A DNA stretch of 64,000 nt from positions 46,054,828-46,118,827 of the forward strand of contig NC_057920.1 in NCBI RefSeq assembly GCF_018873765.1, read 5' to 3'. A model generated the notes under the pieces. The model was not told the DNA's origin. It searched no databases and was given only the letters and a program-made list of their open reading frames with translations. Below are positions 32,401 to 43,594 of the stretch, piece after piece; position 1 is the first letter of the stretch; the number at the start of each line of letters is the position of its first letter. The DNA is from Telopea speciosissima. Lineage: Eukaryota; Streptophyta; Magnoliopsida; Proteales; Proteaceae. Both the position numbers and the translations under genes were made by a program.

Positions 32401-33421
32401 TGGGAGATGTCATTTTATTATTAGATACTGGTTTTAAATTGACTTTAATGAACACTTTTTATGTACCGTCCTTCAGGCAAAATTTAATTTCGGTTTCAGT
32501 TTTGGACATTAGTGGTTACCATTTTGAAATACAGAACAGTATGGTTAATTTGTTTTTTAATTCAAGTAAAGTTGGTTCTTGCCTTATGTCCAATGGATTG
32601 TACAGATTGTGTTTGTCTCCCAATGATATCTACGTCTCCTATAATGTTGAAAGCGTTGTTTCTAAAAGACCCTTACCTAAAAAACAATCTTTCACATTGC
32701 GGCATAAGAGGCTAGGTTATATTTTTAAGGCAAGAGTGGAAAGGCTGATAAAGTCTGACATCCTATCTACTCTCAAAAGTTATCTAGAAACTTGTGTGGA
32801 CTGTTGTAAGGAAAAGATTACCAAAATAAAGAAGAAAACTACAGTCTGTAGTTCTGACCTATTGGAGGTCATTCACACTGATATCAGTGGTCCCGATTCA
32901 GCCACATTGTGTAGAAATTTTTATTTCATCACTTTTACTGTTTTACATACGACTATTCCCGATATGGATACCTGTACTTAATTAAAGAAAAGTCTGAATC
33001 TCTTGACAAGTTCAAGTTTTTTAGGACTGAAGTTGAGAAATAGTTAGGGAAAGTTATTAAAATTGTTAGATCTAATCGTGGGGGTGAGTATTATGGCAGA
33101 CATGGCGATGCTGAACAGCTTTAGGGCTCGTTTACCAAATACCTAGAGGACTCTGGAATAGTTAGTCAGTTTACTATGCCAGGAAGTCCTGAACAAAATG
33201 GGGTCGCCAAAAGGCGTAACCGCACCCTTATGGATATGGTGAGGAGTATGATTTGTAGAATAAATTTACCTAATTTCTTATGGGGTGAAGCCTTGAAAAT
33301 TGCTCTTTATATCCTTAACCGTGTACCTATTAAAGTCGTTCCTCTTACCCCTTTTGAGTTACGGACCGGTCGAAAACCCAGTTTAAACCATCTTAGAGTT
33401 TGGGGGTGCCTGCAGAAGTGA
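32400..33421 (+). pseudogene. copia integrase (broken; catalytic D to N)
   Basis: The gag-pre-integrase zinc region is at about 32690-32815 (LRHKRLGYIFKARVERL; the usual second histidine is tyrosine; CVDCC follows). The first catalytic aspartate is in VIHTDISGP near 32870-32896. The second lies in RSNRGGEYYG, where asparagine (AAT, 33074-33076) stands in place of the usual aspartate. The glutamate is in PGSPEQNGVAKRRNRTL at 33179-33229. Shifts near 32980 and stops at about 33043 and 33121 break the frame. Integrase would insert the cDNA copy. Confidence 0.85.
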
Positions 33422-34031
33422 AGTTATATAGTTCGACTTTAAACAAGTTGGATCCCAAGACTACTCATTGCTACTTTGTCAACTACCCTGATCATTCAAA
33501 GGGATATAAATTTTATAATCCCTGTGGAGGCACTAGGATTGTGGGGTCACAGACAGCGAAGTTTCTGGAATTTTATGTGGCTGAAAAGAATGACTGTTCT
33601 CAAACTGTTCAAGATAGTCACATGGTTGGTACATCAGTACCTATTCTTCTACCTATTCAGATGGATGTGGGGCATACTGCGCCATTGGTTACACCTGCTG
33701 GAGTTTAGAAGCTGATATTGATATGGTCTCCGACATTCATGTAGCACCTGATGAGATTCCTCTTATTCAGGATGCGGTTGAGGATCCTATCATTGATGCA
33801 GCTCTAGCTGAGATTCCTCAGATTCAGGTTGAGGCAGTGGTGGCACAATTACAGAGATCCATCAGGGAGAGAAAGCCAGCTATATCATCCATCTATGAGG
33901 TCTATCTGGGAGAACATGACTTGACATTGGTTGTATGGTTGATCCAGTTACTTATTCAGGTGTTGTTTCTAGTCCTCAGTCAGATTTGTGGTTAGATGCG
34001 ATGAGAGATGAAATGCAATCGGTGAAACATA
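33400..34031 (+). pseudogene. copia integrase C-terminus / linker to RT
   Basis: Reads KLDPKTTHCYFVNYPDHSKG near 33448-33505 and YKFYNP, the usual tail after the integrase core. A variable linker follows with stops at about 33706 and shifts. RSIRERKPAISS at 33859 is the basic segment that precedes copia RT. Confidence 0.7.
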
Positions 34032-34697
34032 ATGATGTTTGGGAGCTTATTGATTTACCTAAAAGTTGTTAAGCCCATTGGTTGCAAATGGATGTATAAA
34101 ACCAAAAGGGATTCCAAAGGAAAAGTTGAGAGGTTTAAATCCAGACTAGTAGCCAAGGGATTCACTCAGAGAAAGGGAGTAGACTATAACGGGACCTTTT
34201 CTCTAGTCTCTTCGAAGGATTCTTTCAGGGTGATCATGGCATTGGTAGTTCATTTTGATATAGAGCTGCATCAGATGAATGTTAAAACTGCTTTTCTCAA
34301 TGGCAATCTTAATGAGGAAGTCTATATAGTTTAGCCTGAAGGTTTTGCAGTGGATGGTTCAGATCATCTTGTGTGTAGACTCAAGAAGTCTATTTACGAT
34401 CTCAAACAAGCTTCTAGGCCGTGGTATCTGAAGTTCGACAGTGTTGTGACTTCATTCAATTTTGTGGAAAACAAAGTGGATCAGTGTATGTATCACAAGG
34501 TCAGTGGGAGCAAATTCTCTTTTCTCATCCTTTATGTGGATGACATCCTGCTTGTAAGCAGTGACCTAGGGATGTTGCATAATATAAAGCAACTATTATC
34601 TAGGGAATTTGACATGAAGGACCATGGTGAGGCTTCTTTTGTCCTTGGTATTGAGATCCATAGGGATCGTTCTCGCCATATATTAAGTCTTTCTTAG
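34032..34697 (+). pseudogene. copia reverse transcriptase (D to N in palm; YVDD kept)
   Basis: Fingers: GCKWMYKTKRDSKGKVERFK near 34081-34140 and RLVAKGFTQRKGVDY at 34145-34189. Palm: HQMNVKTAFLNG at 34269-34304, where the family has M-D-V. The codon at 34278-34280 is AAT, so the first metal-binding aspartate is lost. YVDD is intact at 34533-34544. A TAG at 34333-34335 replaces the usual glutamine before PEGF. Confidence 0.9.
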
Positions 34698-34733
34698 AGG
34701 GCTTATGTTGATCGTGTTCTGGAGAGGTTTAGT

Positions 34734-35519
34734 ATGCTGGATTACAAACCTGGGAATGTTCGTATTCTCAAGGGTGACAAACTGAGTTCGACACAGTGCC
34801 CAAAAAATGAAGCTGAGAGGGATGAAATGAAGAAGGAACCTTATGCTAGCACGCTTGGTAGTATCATGTATGCTCAGGTCTGTACCAGATCGGATATTGC
34901 TTTTGTGATGGGACTTCTTGGCAGGTATCAGTCAGATCCTGGTCTTAGCCACTGGGTTGCTGCCAAGAAAGTATTGAGGTACTTAAAGGGGATAAGAGAT
35001 TATATGCTGACTTACAGACATGTTCTTGAACTTAAGCTAGTGGGGTATACAAACTCCAACTTTGCTGGCTGTGAGGATGACAAGAAATCCACATCAGGTT
35101 ATGTTTTCTTGATGGCAGGAGGGGCAGTATCAAGGAAGAGTAAAAAGCAGACATTGGTGATCACTTTGACTATGCAGGCAGAGTTTGTAGCATTCTATAG
35201 GGCTGCTACTCAGGCTATTTGGCTTAGGAATCTCATAAAGGAGTTGACCATTGTAGATTTTGTGGATAGATCCATCCAGATATACTATGATAACAGCTCT
35301 GCTGTGTTGGTTATAAACAACAACAAAGGACTTAGAGGGTCTAAACACATGGATGTCAAGTATTTGACCATAAAGGAGACAGTAAAGAAAGGTGACATTG
35401 TAGTGGAACATTCAGATGATATGGTTGCAGATCTCCTAACCAAAGGTCTTCGCCCTTGTGCTTTTGAGAGACATGTCATAAGCATGGGCTTAGTTGCATC
35501 ATGGGATGCGGCTGGTTAG
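34734..35519 (+). pseudogene. copia RNase H domain (both N-terminal aspartates lost)
   Basis: A 261-codon open segment after a TAG near 34696. It reads YASTLGSIMYAQVCTRSDIA, the GYTNSNFAGCEDDKKSTSGY block, QAEFVAFYRAATQAIWLRN (glutamate helix), YYDNSSAVLV and SDDMVADLLTKGL at the end. In the first block the family usually has aspartates where N (AAC 35052-35054 and 35058-35060) stands. It is the longest open part of the element. Confidence 0.9.
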
Positions 35520-36190
35520 TGGGAGTTTGTTTTGTTTTGCTTCATTATAATTTAAAGTTTCTTTTTATCTATATTTTTACCTTATGGTACACTTTGGTTT
35601 ATATATATATCAGTTATCATTGCATACAGTTTCTTTTAAACACATGGGTGTTTTATTTATTGACATGATGTATATATTTTTTGTTTTAAAATCTTAAGGA
35701 ATGTGTTAACCTTAAGCAAGGCTGGAGCATTAAGTTATTAGCCTAAAGGTATGTCTTGTAACACATAAAGTAAAACTCGAGTTATTCAAGATGAGACATA
35801 CAGATTTGTTGGAATCATAAAGATTATTTCTCTAGTGAGCCTGTGCCACTTAAAGAAGAGAAGTTTTGGATTGATAAATTGATAATACATAAGGAATCAC
35901 TATGCGAGTATTATCTCGTTGCCACACTACCACATTACGTCCATGTTAGTAGAGTTGAGGACTCTCGTGACCATGGAAGGCTCTGTGTCGCTTGATCATA
36001 GATGCAGTTACCACCATGCTTCGGTGTCTAAAACTCAATGGGACATGATTGATTTTCTAATATGACCTCTAAACCAATTTGTCTTAAAAAATGTGCACAT
36101 AAAGTTTTCTTAAAGGTTGTTAGCCTGTGATTTGTTTTGGTCAAAACTGTTTTTAAATCTCTGTAAAAAATGAGTGATTTAATATAAGTC
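35520..36190 (+). other. 3' untranslated region of the copia element
   Basis: About 670 bp of non-coding, T-rich DNA between the end of RNase H and the polypurine tract. No additional ORF seen. Confidence 0.7.
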
Positions 36191-36202
36191 CTAGTGGGAG
36201 AA
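36191..36202 (+). other. Polypurine tract of the copia element
   Basis: CTAGTGGGAGAA directly before the 3' LTR start TGTTA; AGTGGGAGAA is a common copia plus-strand primer sequence. Confidence 0.8.
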
Positions 36203-36718
36203 TGTTAAAATTATCTATGGAATACAATTCCATATTCCCTATTATGGACTAATATTAAATAAAGTAAAACTCAGACTAATTATGGTATTGGTCTAATTAA
36301 GGGGGTCATTGGGTTATATTAGGAATCCTATGTGAATTGGCTTTAGTGTGGGCAGATAGATTCCTATTGGGATTATGATGAGTTAGACCCTATAGAAATT
36401 ACTATATAAGGAGAGCTAGGTCCCCCCTCTACCCATCACAATTAATTATTCTCAATCTCTATTGAAGAGTGCATTCTGGACAGAGAGGGAGATATTCAGT
36501 GTTTATCATCCCTGTACATACGGTATTCTCATCAAGCCAGTTACTTTACCTAGATCTTATTCTTTATTTTTCGCTGCAATCATCATCACTATGGATGCGA
36601 AATAAGGTTGGTGGTTCTATCCCTATTTTCTATTATTTATTTGATTGTGTTCTTGAACGCCCTATGGAGATCCTGGCTTTTGGGATTTTGCCCCTATTCG
36701 GATCAAATTAATCTATCA
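36203..36718 (+). repeat. 3' LTR of the copia element
   Basis: TGTTAAAATTAT...AATCTATCA, 516 bp, homologous to the 5' LTR with scattered substitutions and about 17 bp missing near 36548. Confidence 0.95.
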
Positions 36719-36723
36719 GCTTA
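36719..36723. repeat. Target-site duplication, right, of the copia element
   Basis: GCTTA, paired with GCTAA at 29615-29619. Confidence 0.55.
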
Positions 36724-37489
36724 TTCAACCATTTCCTTCTAGATTTTCTCAGCTTCATCGATCTTACCATTCTTATACAGAGAATCCAAGATTGTAGTAT
36801 AAGTAATTGCAGTAACCTTTATGTCTTTCTCTTCCATTTTTTTTTAAAAATTGGAAAATCCAATCCTGGGGAACCCACTTCACACAACGACTTAATAAAA
36901 TACCACAAGAAATCTTATCAGTAGAAACACCATATTTATGAGGAATTTCATTGAACAAATTGGGGAGTTGATCAAATTTCTTGCACTAGTTAAAAGCAGA
37001 CAAGAGAGCATTGAAGGATGTAGTAGATATTCGTGTTCCGAGCTCATCCATCTGATCAAAAGTCCAAAGGGCGTGATCAATCATTCCTACAATGCTATAT
37101 TTTGGAACTAAGGTGGCAAGGAAAGGTTTTTGGGATCTGTCTTGTAGAATTGAATTAGAGCTTCAATTTCGCTAAAGCGACGAGATTTGGCGAGGTGCTT
37201 GACAGTGAGTTCTTGAGCATAACGAGATGAGACGAGGGATCAATAGTGGTCAAAGATAGAGGAGTAGATGACTAGGGATTTATCTGGGCCATGATCTGAT
37301 CAGAGTCTGGCTTATGCTGGCAATGCTGCAAAGATAGAGATTGAAGAGGAGCTGGAGAATTGACAGGCATGGCATATGTAGGCAAGGGGAGACATTTTCT
37401 CGATAGTATTTTGTTAGTGGAAAAATCCAACACCTACACACGATGGCACAACGTACATGGTGGAGGTAGCGAGGGAGTGCCAGAGCCAT
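36719..37489 (-). pseudogene. PPR protein pseudogene, 5' part
   Basis: A minus-strand start at 37489 opens MALALPRYLHHVRC, a possible organelle-targeting leader. In other frames follow LTVKHLAKSRRFSEIEALIQ (37210-37150), IDHALWTFDQMDELG (37085-37040), SFNALLSAFN (37015-36990), YGVSTDKISCGIL (36935-36895) and a helix ending in KEMVE at about 36735. These are PPR repeats of a P-class organellar protein. Reading across the copia element with one TSD copy removed continues in the same frame into ASPDV at 29610. Frameshifts near 37330 and 37110 and several stops show it was decaying as well as interrupted. Confidence 0.75.
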
Positions 37490-37513
37490 TGACGTAGGCT
37501 CAAACGGGGTAGG

Positions 37514-37690
37514 AAATGGCCTGTCCTAGCTTCCAACAAGGACAAAATGGCCTGTTCCAACTGATGAACCGACCTGTTCCAACTTTTGACCAAGACGAAA
37601 CGGCCTGTTCCAAATTCCAGCCAGGACGAAACGGTCTATTCTAACTTTCAGCCAGGACGAAACGGTCTGTTCTAACTTCCAACCAGGACG
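37514..37690. repeat. Tandem repeat, about 34-bp unit, 5 copies
   Basis: Units of the form AGGACGAAACGGTCTGTTC followed by TAACTTCCAACC or a variant. The copies nearest 37610-37690 are the most alike. The minus-strand ORF at 37526-37744 is made of this repeat. Confidence 0.75.
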
Positions 37691-39093
37691 AATGCGAGAT
37701 CTTTCCAATGCCTGAGTAACTCTAAGGACTTTTGGGTTAAGCAAATCGCAATGGAAGAGACAAAGGCAAAAGATTGAAAATTAAATTGCTTAGTTGCAGT
37801 CTGTATTCATTGGAGTCATTACAACTTGTGAAATCTGACATTAATGAGGTTTACAACTTGGTATTTACACTACAACTACTCTACAACCAAATTGTATAGT
37901 CTCACAGAAATGAATTTGATGAAGCTTCACAACTCTGTCAGCCACTGACTGATGAAGTTTGCAACTTGATTCTGATGGTTGTTTTCTGGAACACAGGCCA
38001 AAAGACAAAATGGGATAGGACACATCTTTTGAAACACGAGCCAAAAGACGTATTGCTGGAGTTATTCTCTAAGCAAAAACTAAGATAAAACATCTACATC
38101 TGAAAATATGAGATGATGAAAGATAAAAAGATAAATTGTAAAGAGTGTTTGTATTGGCTGGGGGCCCGTTCTTCTTCACATTCTCTCCTTTTATAATTGC
38201 TCCCTTGGCGGTTGTGGTAGTTCCAACAACTTCCACTTCTCACACTTCCATAACCAACACCTCCATACCCTTCCTTGTATCAGGGCCACGCTCATTTCAA
38301 AGTGCAAACTGCCTGCGCCACGTGTTCCTATGGGTTTGCAACTTCCTACCATCTACAGATATGGTAGGTCCCACCTTTCACGATCACCAACTCTTGTGGC
38401 TACTTTCCTACGTGCCGCTGACTGGTCTCTGACCGATCGTCACTCACTGGTTCCCTAATCGGTCACGGCCTTAACCATTCACCCCTGCTGGCTCTGCCTA
38501 ACCCCTGACCGTAAAATCAGGGTGTAATATTGCCCCTCACAATCCCTTTTGAACGGGGTTACACGAGTTCGAATGGGTTTGTGGACATGCTTTTATCAGT
38601 CTTAAGTTTGGTCTATTGACCAAAAATAGGGTGTAAACAAAGAATCTTTGTCCCTATTCAATCAGTCTCCTTTTGATGATTCCAGCTTAAAACCAATTCA
38701 AACGATATCACATTCACTCACGTACTATTACCCCCATCCCGGTTATTAATTCAAGTATAAACCGAGAAACCGATCCTACCCCGTAGACGTTTCACATTTA
38801 ACTGACCATGTTCGGCCTGGGAGGCCAAGGTCGTGCCAATTTTATCGACCGAAACAAAATCGTTCAGTCAATATCCTCCCTCTTTTATTCATGTAGGGTG
38901 AAACCTTGCGCTTGCTAAGTCCTCAAGAGGAGGTGTCACTCATTCTAATTTGATTGGCCGAATTTGACTTGATGGTCACTATAACCAAATACCATGGGCT
39001 ATTTTTTAGTAGACCGAGCCAATAGGGAATGTTCTTGACTCTTGAGCTGACCGAATATAATTGTAGGGGATGGCTGAATATTCTATTCCACCT
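37691..39093. other. Unassigned non-coding sequence
   Basis: No supported gene. The plus-strand ORF 38145-38432 has no domain and low coding likeness. The region has mixed composition with phrases reminiscent of LTR leader DNA (GACCGATCGTCACTCACTGG at 38432), but no termini. Confidence 0.35.
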
Positions 39094-39354
39094 TCAAATC
39101 TTCCAATGACTTCCAGCCATATCCTCTTCATCTTTTTTTGTTTTTATACGCAGCAAAATGCGAGAAATGAAGAGGCTCGGTCTTATTTTGATAGCACCTC
39201 CAACTCCAGGCGTCTTAGTTCGTAACGGAGTAAAAGGCCTATCGCAATTCTGACGTATCGTAGCATCTGTCACAAGAGATGAACCACTTGCTATTTGGAT
39301 TATTGCCTCCAACGTGTCCAAGGGAGCATCTTGCATGCATTCACTATATAACAT
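39094..39354 (-). CDS. Hypothetical 86-residue ORF
   Basis: Opens at 39354 with MLYSECMQDAPLDTLEAI and continues through a segment rich in T, R and P to KTKKDEEDMAGSHWKI. The first 60 residues look protein-like (amphipathic helix around LDTLEAIIQIASG), but I recognise no family. There is no obvious promoter or splice context. It could be one exon of a larger gene interrupted by the Tat element, or chance. Confidence 0.25.
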   Translation of the reverse strand: MLYSECMQDAPLDTLEAIIQIASGSSLVTDATIRQNCDRPFTPLRTKTPGVGGAIKIRPSLFISRILLRIKTKKDEEDMAGSHWKI

Positions 39355-39480
39355 ATGTTGTTTCTATAATCCTAATAAATATAACCAGCATTGCATGTGG
39401 TTTTCCCTTCTTCTTCAATCGTTGCATGTGAAACCCACTATATTGTCATGTGGGTACTCCACATTCTCATCATTAGTAAT

Positions 39481-39504
39481 AAAAAAAAAAAAAAAAAAAA
39501 AAAA
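39481..39504. repeat. Poly-A tract (24 A)
   Basis: Uninterrupted A run 43 bp outside the left TSD of the Tat element; it could be the tail of a processed retrocopy, but no body was recognised. Confidence 0.8.
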
Positions 39505-39546
39505 GAAGAAGCAGCAGGAGCAAAAACATCTCTCGAAAACTTCGTC

Positions 39547-39551
39547 CTTCT
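39547..39551. repeat. Target-site duplication, left, of the Tat element
   Basis: CTTCT, identical to 55906-55910. Confidence 0.85.
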
Positions 39552-40011
39552 TGTTGCGTCAAGAAATCTCCACCAAAGGTCCTCCTAGGCTCGGACCTGC
39601 ACAAGAGAACAAGATGGATACCAGAGAGCCGATTTTCATCAACGAGGGACTATTCGATGCCTAAGCCAGATCTCGCTTAGCAACAATTGAGAATAGTGAA
39701 GATGGTTTGTAAGGGGTTATACCTGAGTATATATAGAGTTGGTGATGAGCCTAGTAGCTCTAGAGAGAGAGTCTCAGTATGGTAGTTTCTATTCTTTGAG
39801 AATATCTCTGAGTGAGATCTTCTTAAGAGCGAGATCCTCTCTTTCCTTTGTCTCGACTTCCTCTGTAGTAGTTTCCATATAGGAATGGTGGGTTACGTGG
39901 TGTCTAAGGCCGATCCTGGCGTTTTCTTCATGGATTTGGATCTCAGGTGTGACCTACTGGATCTAGGGTTCTCGCTTCTTGGTGACATGGCACGATCCCA
40001 TTGGGAGGTTA
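39552..40011 (-). repeat. 3' LTR of the Tat element, outer part
   Basis: TGTTGCGTCAAGAAATC...GGGAGGTTA on the plus strand, 460 bp; the remaining 16 bp lie at 43579-43594, beyond the nested insertion. Confidence 0.92.
40007..40011. repeat. Target-site duplication, left, of the nested LTR-type insertion
   Basis: GGTTA, identical to 43574-43578. Confidence 0.85.
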
Positions 40012-41339
40012 TGTCACGCCCCATCCCAATAAAGGATATATTACAAGAAAAGGGATGACTAAGATGACAAGTGTCATCACCAAAACTACCAGGATTACAG
40101 ATACAGTGTCCCAATCCACAGTCTATACCCAATATCAAAAGCATGATAGTGTCAGAGTGCGTAAACCAACGGAATAATCCATTCCAAAATGAATAGGAGT
40201 CAGCAGAAGCGTAATTCAATTTAAAATCGAATAATACAAGGTGTTTATTGGCTCATGATAGTGCATAGTATAATTTCAACTTTCCTATAGCCATTAAGTG
40301 AATACTCCAAAAGTATGCACGAAGTTTGTACATGACTAATGATCAACATAAAATAAAGAGTAAGATTATGCCCCAAGGACAACACCCTTGAATGTATATC
40401 AACATCCAAGTCCAGCCATTAGCTCCACTCGATTCACATCAAAAGGAGCACGTCAAGAGGTTACCTGCACGACAACTAAAAAAGGTTGTGCAACGGGGTT
40501 AGCTCCACAAGCTAGTGAGAGAGCAAAGGGGAATACACATATACATAAACACACAATTTGAACAATTCATGCATGCACATGTTAGATTCATTTTTCACCT
40601 AGCACACAAATCTAAGTCAGGTATATGCTACTATGATAACTCGGGAGACATTGTGGGTCACTTAACTTATCGCCATAATAAAACCTCAGTTATCACAAGG
40701 GAGCCTACGCCGGTCGAAGCCACCAAGACCACCCAGTGGCAGACCCTGATAGCCATTACTACCCCTGACCTGACCTTTCCCCCCCACAGGTAACAGGTGC
40801 TCTGACTACCCAACACATAAACCCCTGTTGGTAAGAGTCGTAGCATAAGGGAACAAGAATCCTAACCACAGATATACTATATGCAAGTCCTATCGTCCCG
40901 AGAGGTATTCCGGGTGCATCAACGTTCCATTCCATCTAGTACTTGGGTACCAGCACGACACGGCGCATACAAAGCAAGATGACAATCAATGAATTTCATA
41001 AACATTTCTGGGGTTCTGGTACCGGTACTCCCGGCACCATAACCCGATACAATAAAGAAGCAATTCACATATCCACGTTCAACTCAGTTCACATTCAAGA
41101 TAAATAATGCAAAGATGCAATATGCTTATTTATCATATAATAGCATGATAATGAATATCTAATGAATAGCAAACCCAAATAATCACCCAAAACCCATTCA
41201 CCTTATTCGGGTACCACCCAACGTGGTTGACATGAATTTCCCCGATAGGCGTTCTTTCTAATGAGTTGGGTAGCCTAAAAATGCGAGAGCAAGTGTTAAA
41301 ATCTGTGTAGAGGGGTCCTATGCTATGCCCCCAAGGTTA

Positions 41340-41640
41340 AAATTGGGTTTTAAACAAGATAGCATGGATGGACTCACGGACGGAAGCAAAAGAGTGAGTC
41401 CGTCCTTGGCTCCGTTCAGGCCAAAAAATCAAAATAAGGGGGGGGTGGATTCACGAACGAAACCTCCTTATGAATCTGTTCATGCATCCGTTCGATCCCT
41501 GAGACATTCCCGAGAGGGAATGGAACCACGGACGGAAGTAATAGGTGAATCCGTTCCTGGCTCCGCTCGAACCAGTCACCAAAATGTATTGGACGGATTC
41601 ACGGATGGAACCACAACGCTGGATCCATTCGTGCATCCGT
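41340..41640. repeat. Degenerate tandem repeat inside the solo LTR
   Basis: About four diverged units containing GGA(T/C)TCACGGACGGAA and a complementary-like TCCGTTC-TGGCTCCG segment, spaced 75-110 bp (41365, 41449, 41522, 41593). Confidence 0.6.
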
Positions 41641-42300
41641 CGAGGTTCTTTTCGAGATTTCTAAGGATTTTCTTCTCTATCTTGGAACCTGGAGTTCACA
41701 TGGCCCCCAAGGTCAAGGAGGGGAGTCATAGGCCTTCTTAGGGTCACTAGAACTTAGTCCCACCTCATGGGTCCAAGATCACACAAGGATTCAACTCCTT
41801 TGATTCAAATATGAGGTTTAGGGTTCGGAAAATCATAGAACAGCAGAAATGGCTGCACATAGGCTGAGTGGAGCTAACATTAGGGATTGGTCTTCATTAA
41901 TGGAACCCCATTAAGGGTTAAGCTCCACCTTGAGTCCCAAATGGAACCTTAGGTCAGCTCTTCCTTTAGGAAAACTTATCTAAACCCAAGAATAAATGGA
42001 GAAGGGGGAGATGCAATAGGATGGAAACATACCTAGGTGAGTGGAGCTCAAACCCCAACTTCAGCCAGTCTTGAAGATCCACCTTCTCCTCTCTCCTTCC
42101 CTTTTTCTTCTTTTCTTCAATCCTTGTCCGGACAGCAAGAGGAGAGGAGGTAGGACAGCAAGACCCCTCTTGCTTCCCCTTCCTTTTTCTTCCTTCCCCT
42201 CCCACTCCTCTTCCTTTCTCCTTTTTCTCCTTCCTTTCTTCTTCTCCTCCACGGTTTGGCTTGGAGGGGGAGAAATGGGAAAATTTAGAGCTAAGCCCTC

Positions 42301-42310
42301 CTTTTATAAG
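42301..42310 (-). promoter_or_regulatory. TATA box of the solo LTR
   Basis: The minus strand reads CTTATAAAAGGAGGG, in the correct orientation for LTR transcription. Confidence 0.5.
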
Positions 42311-42898
42311 AGAAATGGGCCTTAGGGCTCATTTGCCTAGGTCCCCCAAGGCTAAGAATCCCTTATATTCAAGTTAGGCCTTAAGGCCTGTTTGGCTAAG
42401 GTTACAAACTCTATTAGGTCCAATTAGTTAGGGCAAGTTTGGCTTAGCCTAAGGTCCTAAAAAGGTAATTTAGTTTGGGGCTTGTTTGGCTTAACTAAAT
42501 AAAAGAAACTATTATTTATTTTAGTTATGTCTTATGGGACCACTTTCATGGCCCAACAAACCAAGAGAAGGTAAGGGTGGGGGTCCATCTTATCTGAGGA
42601 CTTAGTCATTGTGTCTGGAACACAGGGACATGGGTCCCACATGAAAATATAACAAAAGGGCAAGAAACTGCACAGACAGATCCACAAACAGAACCAGTCT
42701 TGTGAGTCCGTTCGTGACTCCGTTGCTGTTGTAAGGGCCCAAAATCACAAGGGAAGTTGTGGGACCTTGACCCACACTTCCAGGACTTCGAAGGGGATGT
42801 ATACCAAAGTTTAGGGTTCAAGGTTTACCCATGGTGTGGTCCAATCGCCCATCAAGGCATGAATACAATTCCTTGTGTTCGAGCCTTCCCCCTTGATT

Positions 42899-42906
42899 GT
42901 TACAAT
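42899..42906. repeat. Target-site duplication, left, of the 556-bp MITE
   Basis: GTTACAAT, identical to 43463-43470. Confidence 0.85.
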
Positions 42907-43462
42907 TAGGGGTGCAAGTTTAGCCCTGTCGACCCGAACCCGCCCTGGCCCGTCCTGAGCCCGAACAGGGTCTGGGCTGAGATATTTGGCCCTGAGGGCG
43001 GGTCAGGGCTAGAAATTTCTGACCCTGAGTTAGGGTCGGGTCGGGTTAGGGTTGAGGCCTCGAGCTAAGCTTGGCCCGGCCCGGCCCGACCCTTATTTCA
43101 GTTATACTATAAAATATATATTGATATAATTTATACATTATAAACTTTAAATTTCACCCACATTTTTTTATATAATATATTATATATGAAGACAATAAGT
43201 GTTATAATATAATTTATTATATTGTTATTTTATGTAAAATTAATAATGTTCTTCGCAGCCCATTCTAGCCCATGCATTTCTTTCCCCCTCCCCATGATCA
43301 GGGCCAATCAGGGTCGGTCCGACCCGACCCTGAGGGCGGGTCAGGGTTGGATTTTTTTGGCCCTGAGTCAGGGTTGGGTCGGGCCTGGGCCCAGCTAAGG
43401 GGACTTAGGGTTGGGCTAGGATTCTATAAAGCCCGGCCCAACCCGACCCTGTTGCAGCCCTA
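42907..43462. mobile_element. hAT-like MITE, 556 bp, perfect 8-bp TSD
   Basis: Left end TAGGGGTGCAAG; right end, reverse-complemented, TAGGGCTGCAACAGG. The perfect 8-bp TSD GTTACAAT and TAGGG ends fit hAT. The subterminal regions are full of GACCCGACCC- and GGGTCGGG-type words (42940-43090 and 43310-43450) around an AT-rich core. No transposase ORF. Confidence 0.85.
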
Positions 43463-43573
43463 GTTACAATCCAAGGTCATAGCTGTTGACCATTGGCATC
43501 GTGGCATCACCCGTCAGTAAAAGTTCAATTTTGACCTGAGATATTAGGGTGTATTTTGAGTAAGGGTGTAACA

Positions 43574-43594
43574 GGTTATATTTTGTGTATTACA
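43574..43594 (-). repeat. 3' LTR of the Tat element, inner part (with right TSD of the nested LTR)
   Basis: GGTTA (TSD copy, 43574-43578) followed by TATTTTGTGTATTACA, which matches the inner end of the other LTR (TATTTTTGGTATTACA). Confidence 0.9.

Larger units (their letters stand above)
29620..36718 (+). mobile_element. Full-length Ty1/copia LTR retrotransposon
   Basis: Complete layout: 5' LTR, initiator tRNA-Met type PBS, gag with zinc knuckle, protease, integrase, RT, RNase H, polypurine tract, 3' LTR. The domain order (integrase before RT) defines it as copia. The two LTRs are close in sequence and differ by an indel of about 17 bp plus point changes. The element lies inside a PPR gene. 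Coding is broken by several stops and shifts, and several catalytic aspartates are replaced by asparagine. Confidence 0.95.
40012..43573 (-). mobile_element. Solo LTR (Del/Tekay-like) nested in the Tat 3' LTR
   Basis: Plus-strand ends are TGTCACGCCCCATCCC and GAGTAAGGGTGTAACA. Read on the minus strand this is TGTTACACCC...GGGATGGGGCGTGACA, the usual start and end of Del/Tekay LTRs. A perfect 5-bp TSD (GGTTA) flanks it and the Tat LTR resumes exactly afterwards. No PBS, gag or pol is present, so it is a solo LTR produced by LTR-LTR recombination. Removing the internal MITE leaves about 3.0 kb, a normal size for this lineage. No gene is supported; the ORFs at 41325-41741 and 41966-42325 come from repeats and a pyrimidine tract. 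Confidence 0.82.

Noticed and set aside
42041..42325. Leucine/phenylalanine-rich ORF suggesting a membrane protein
   Set aside because: It is a read-through of a pyrimidine-rich tract inside a solo LTR; the opposite strand gives an equally open lysine/glutamate-rich frame.
40012..43573. Interpretation as a complete small retrotransposon with two LTRs
   Set aside because: No internal repeat of the termini, PBS or coding region was found; solo LTR fits better.
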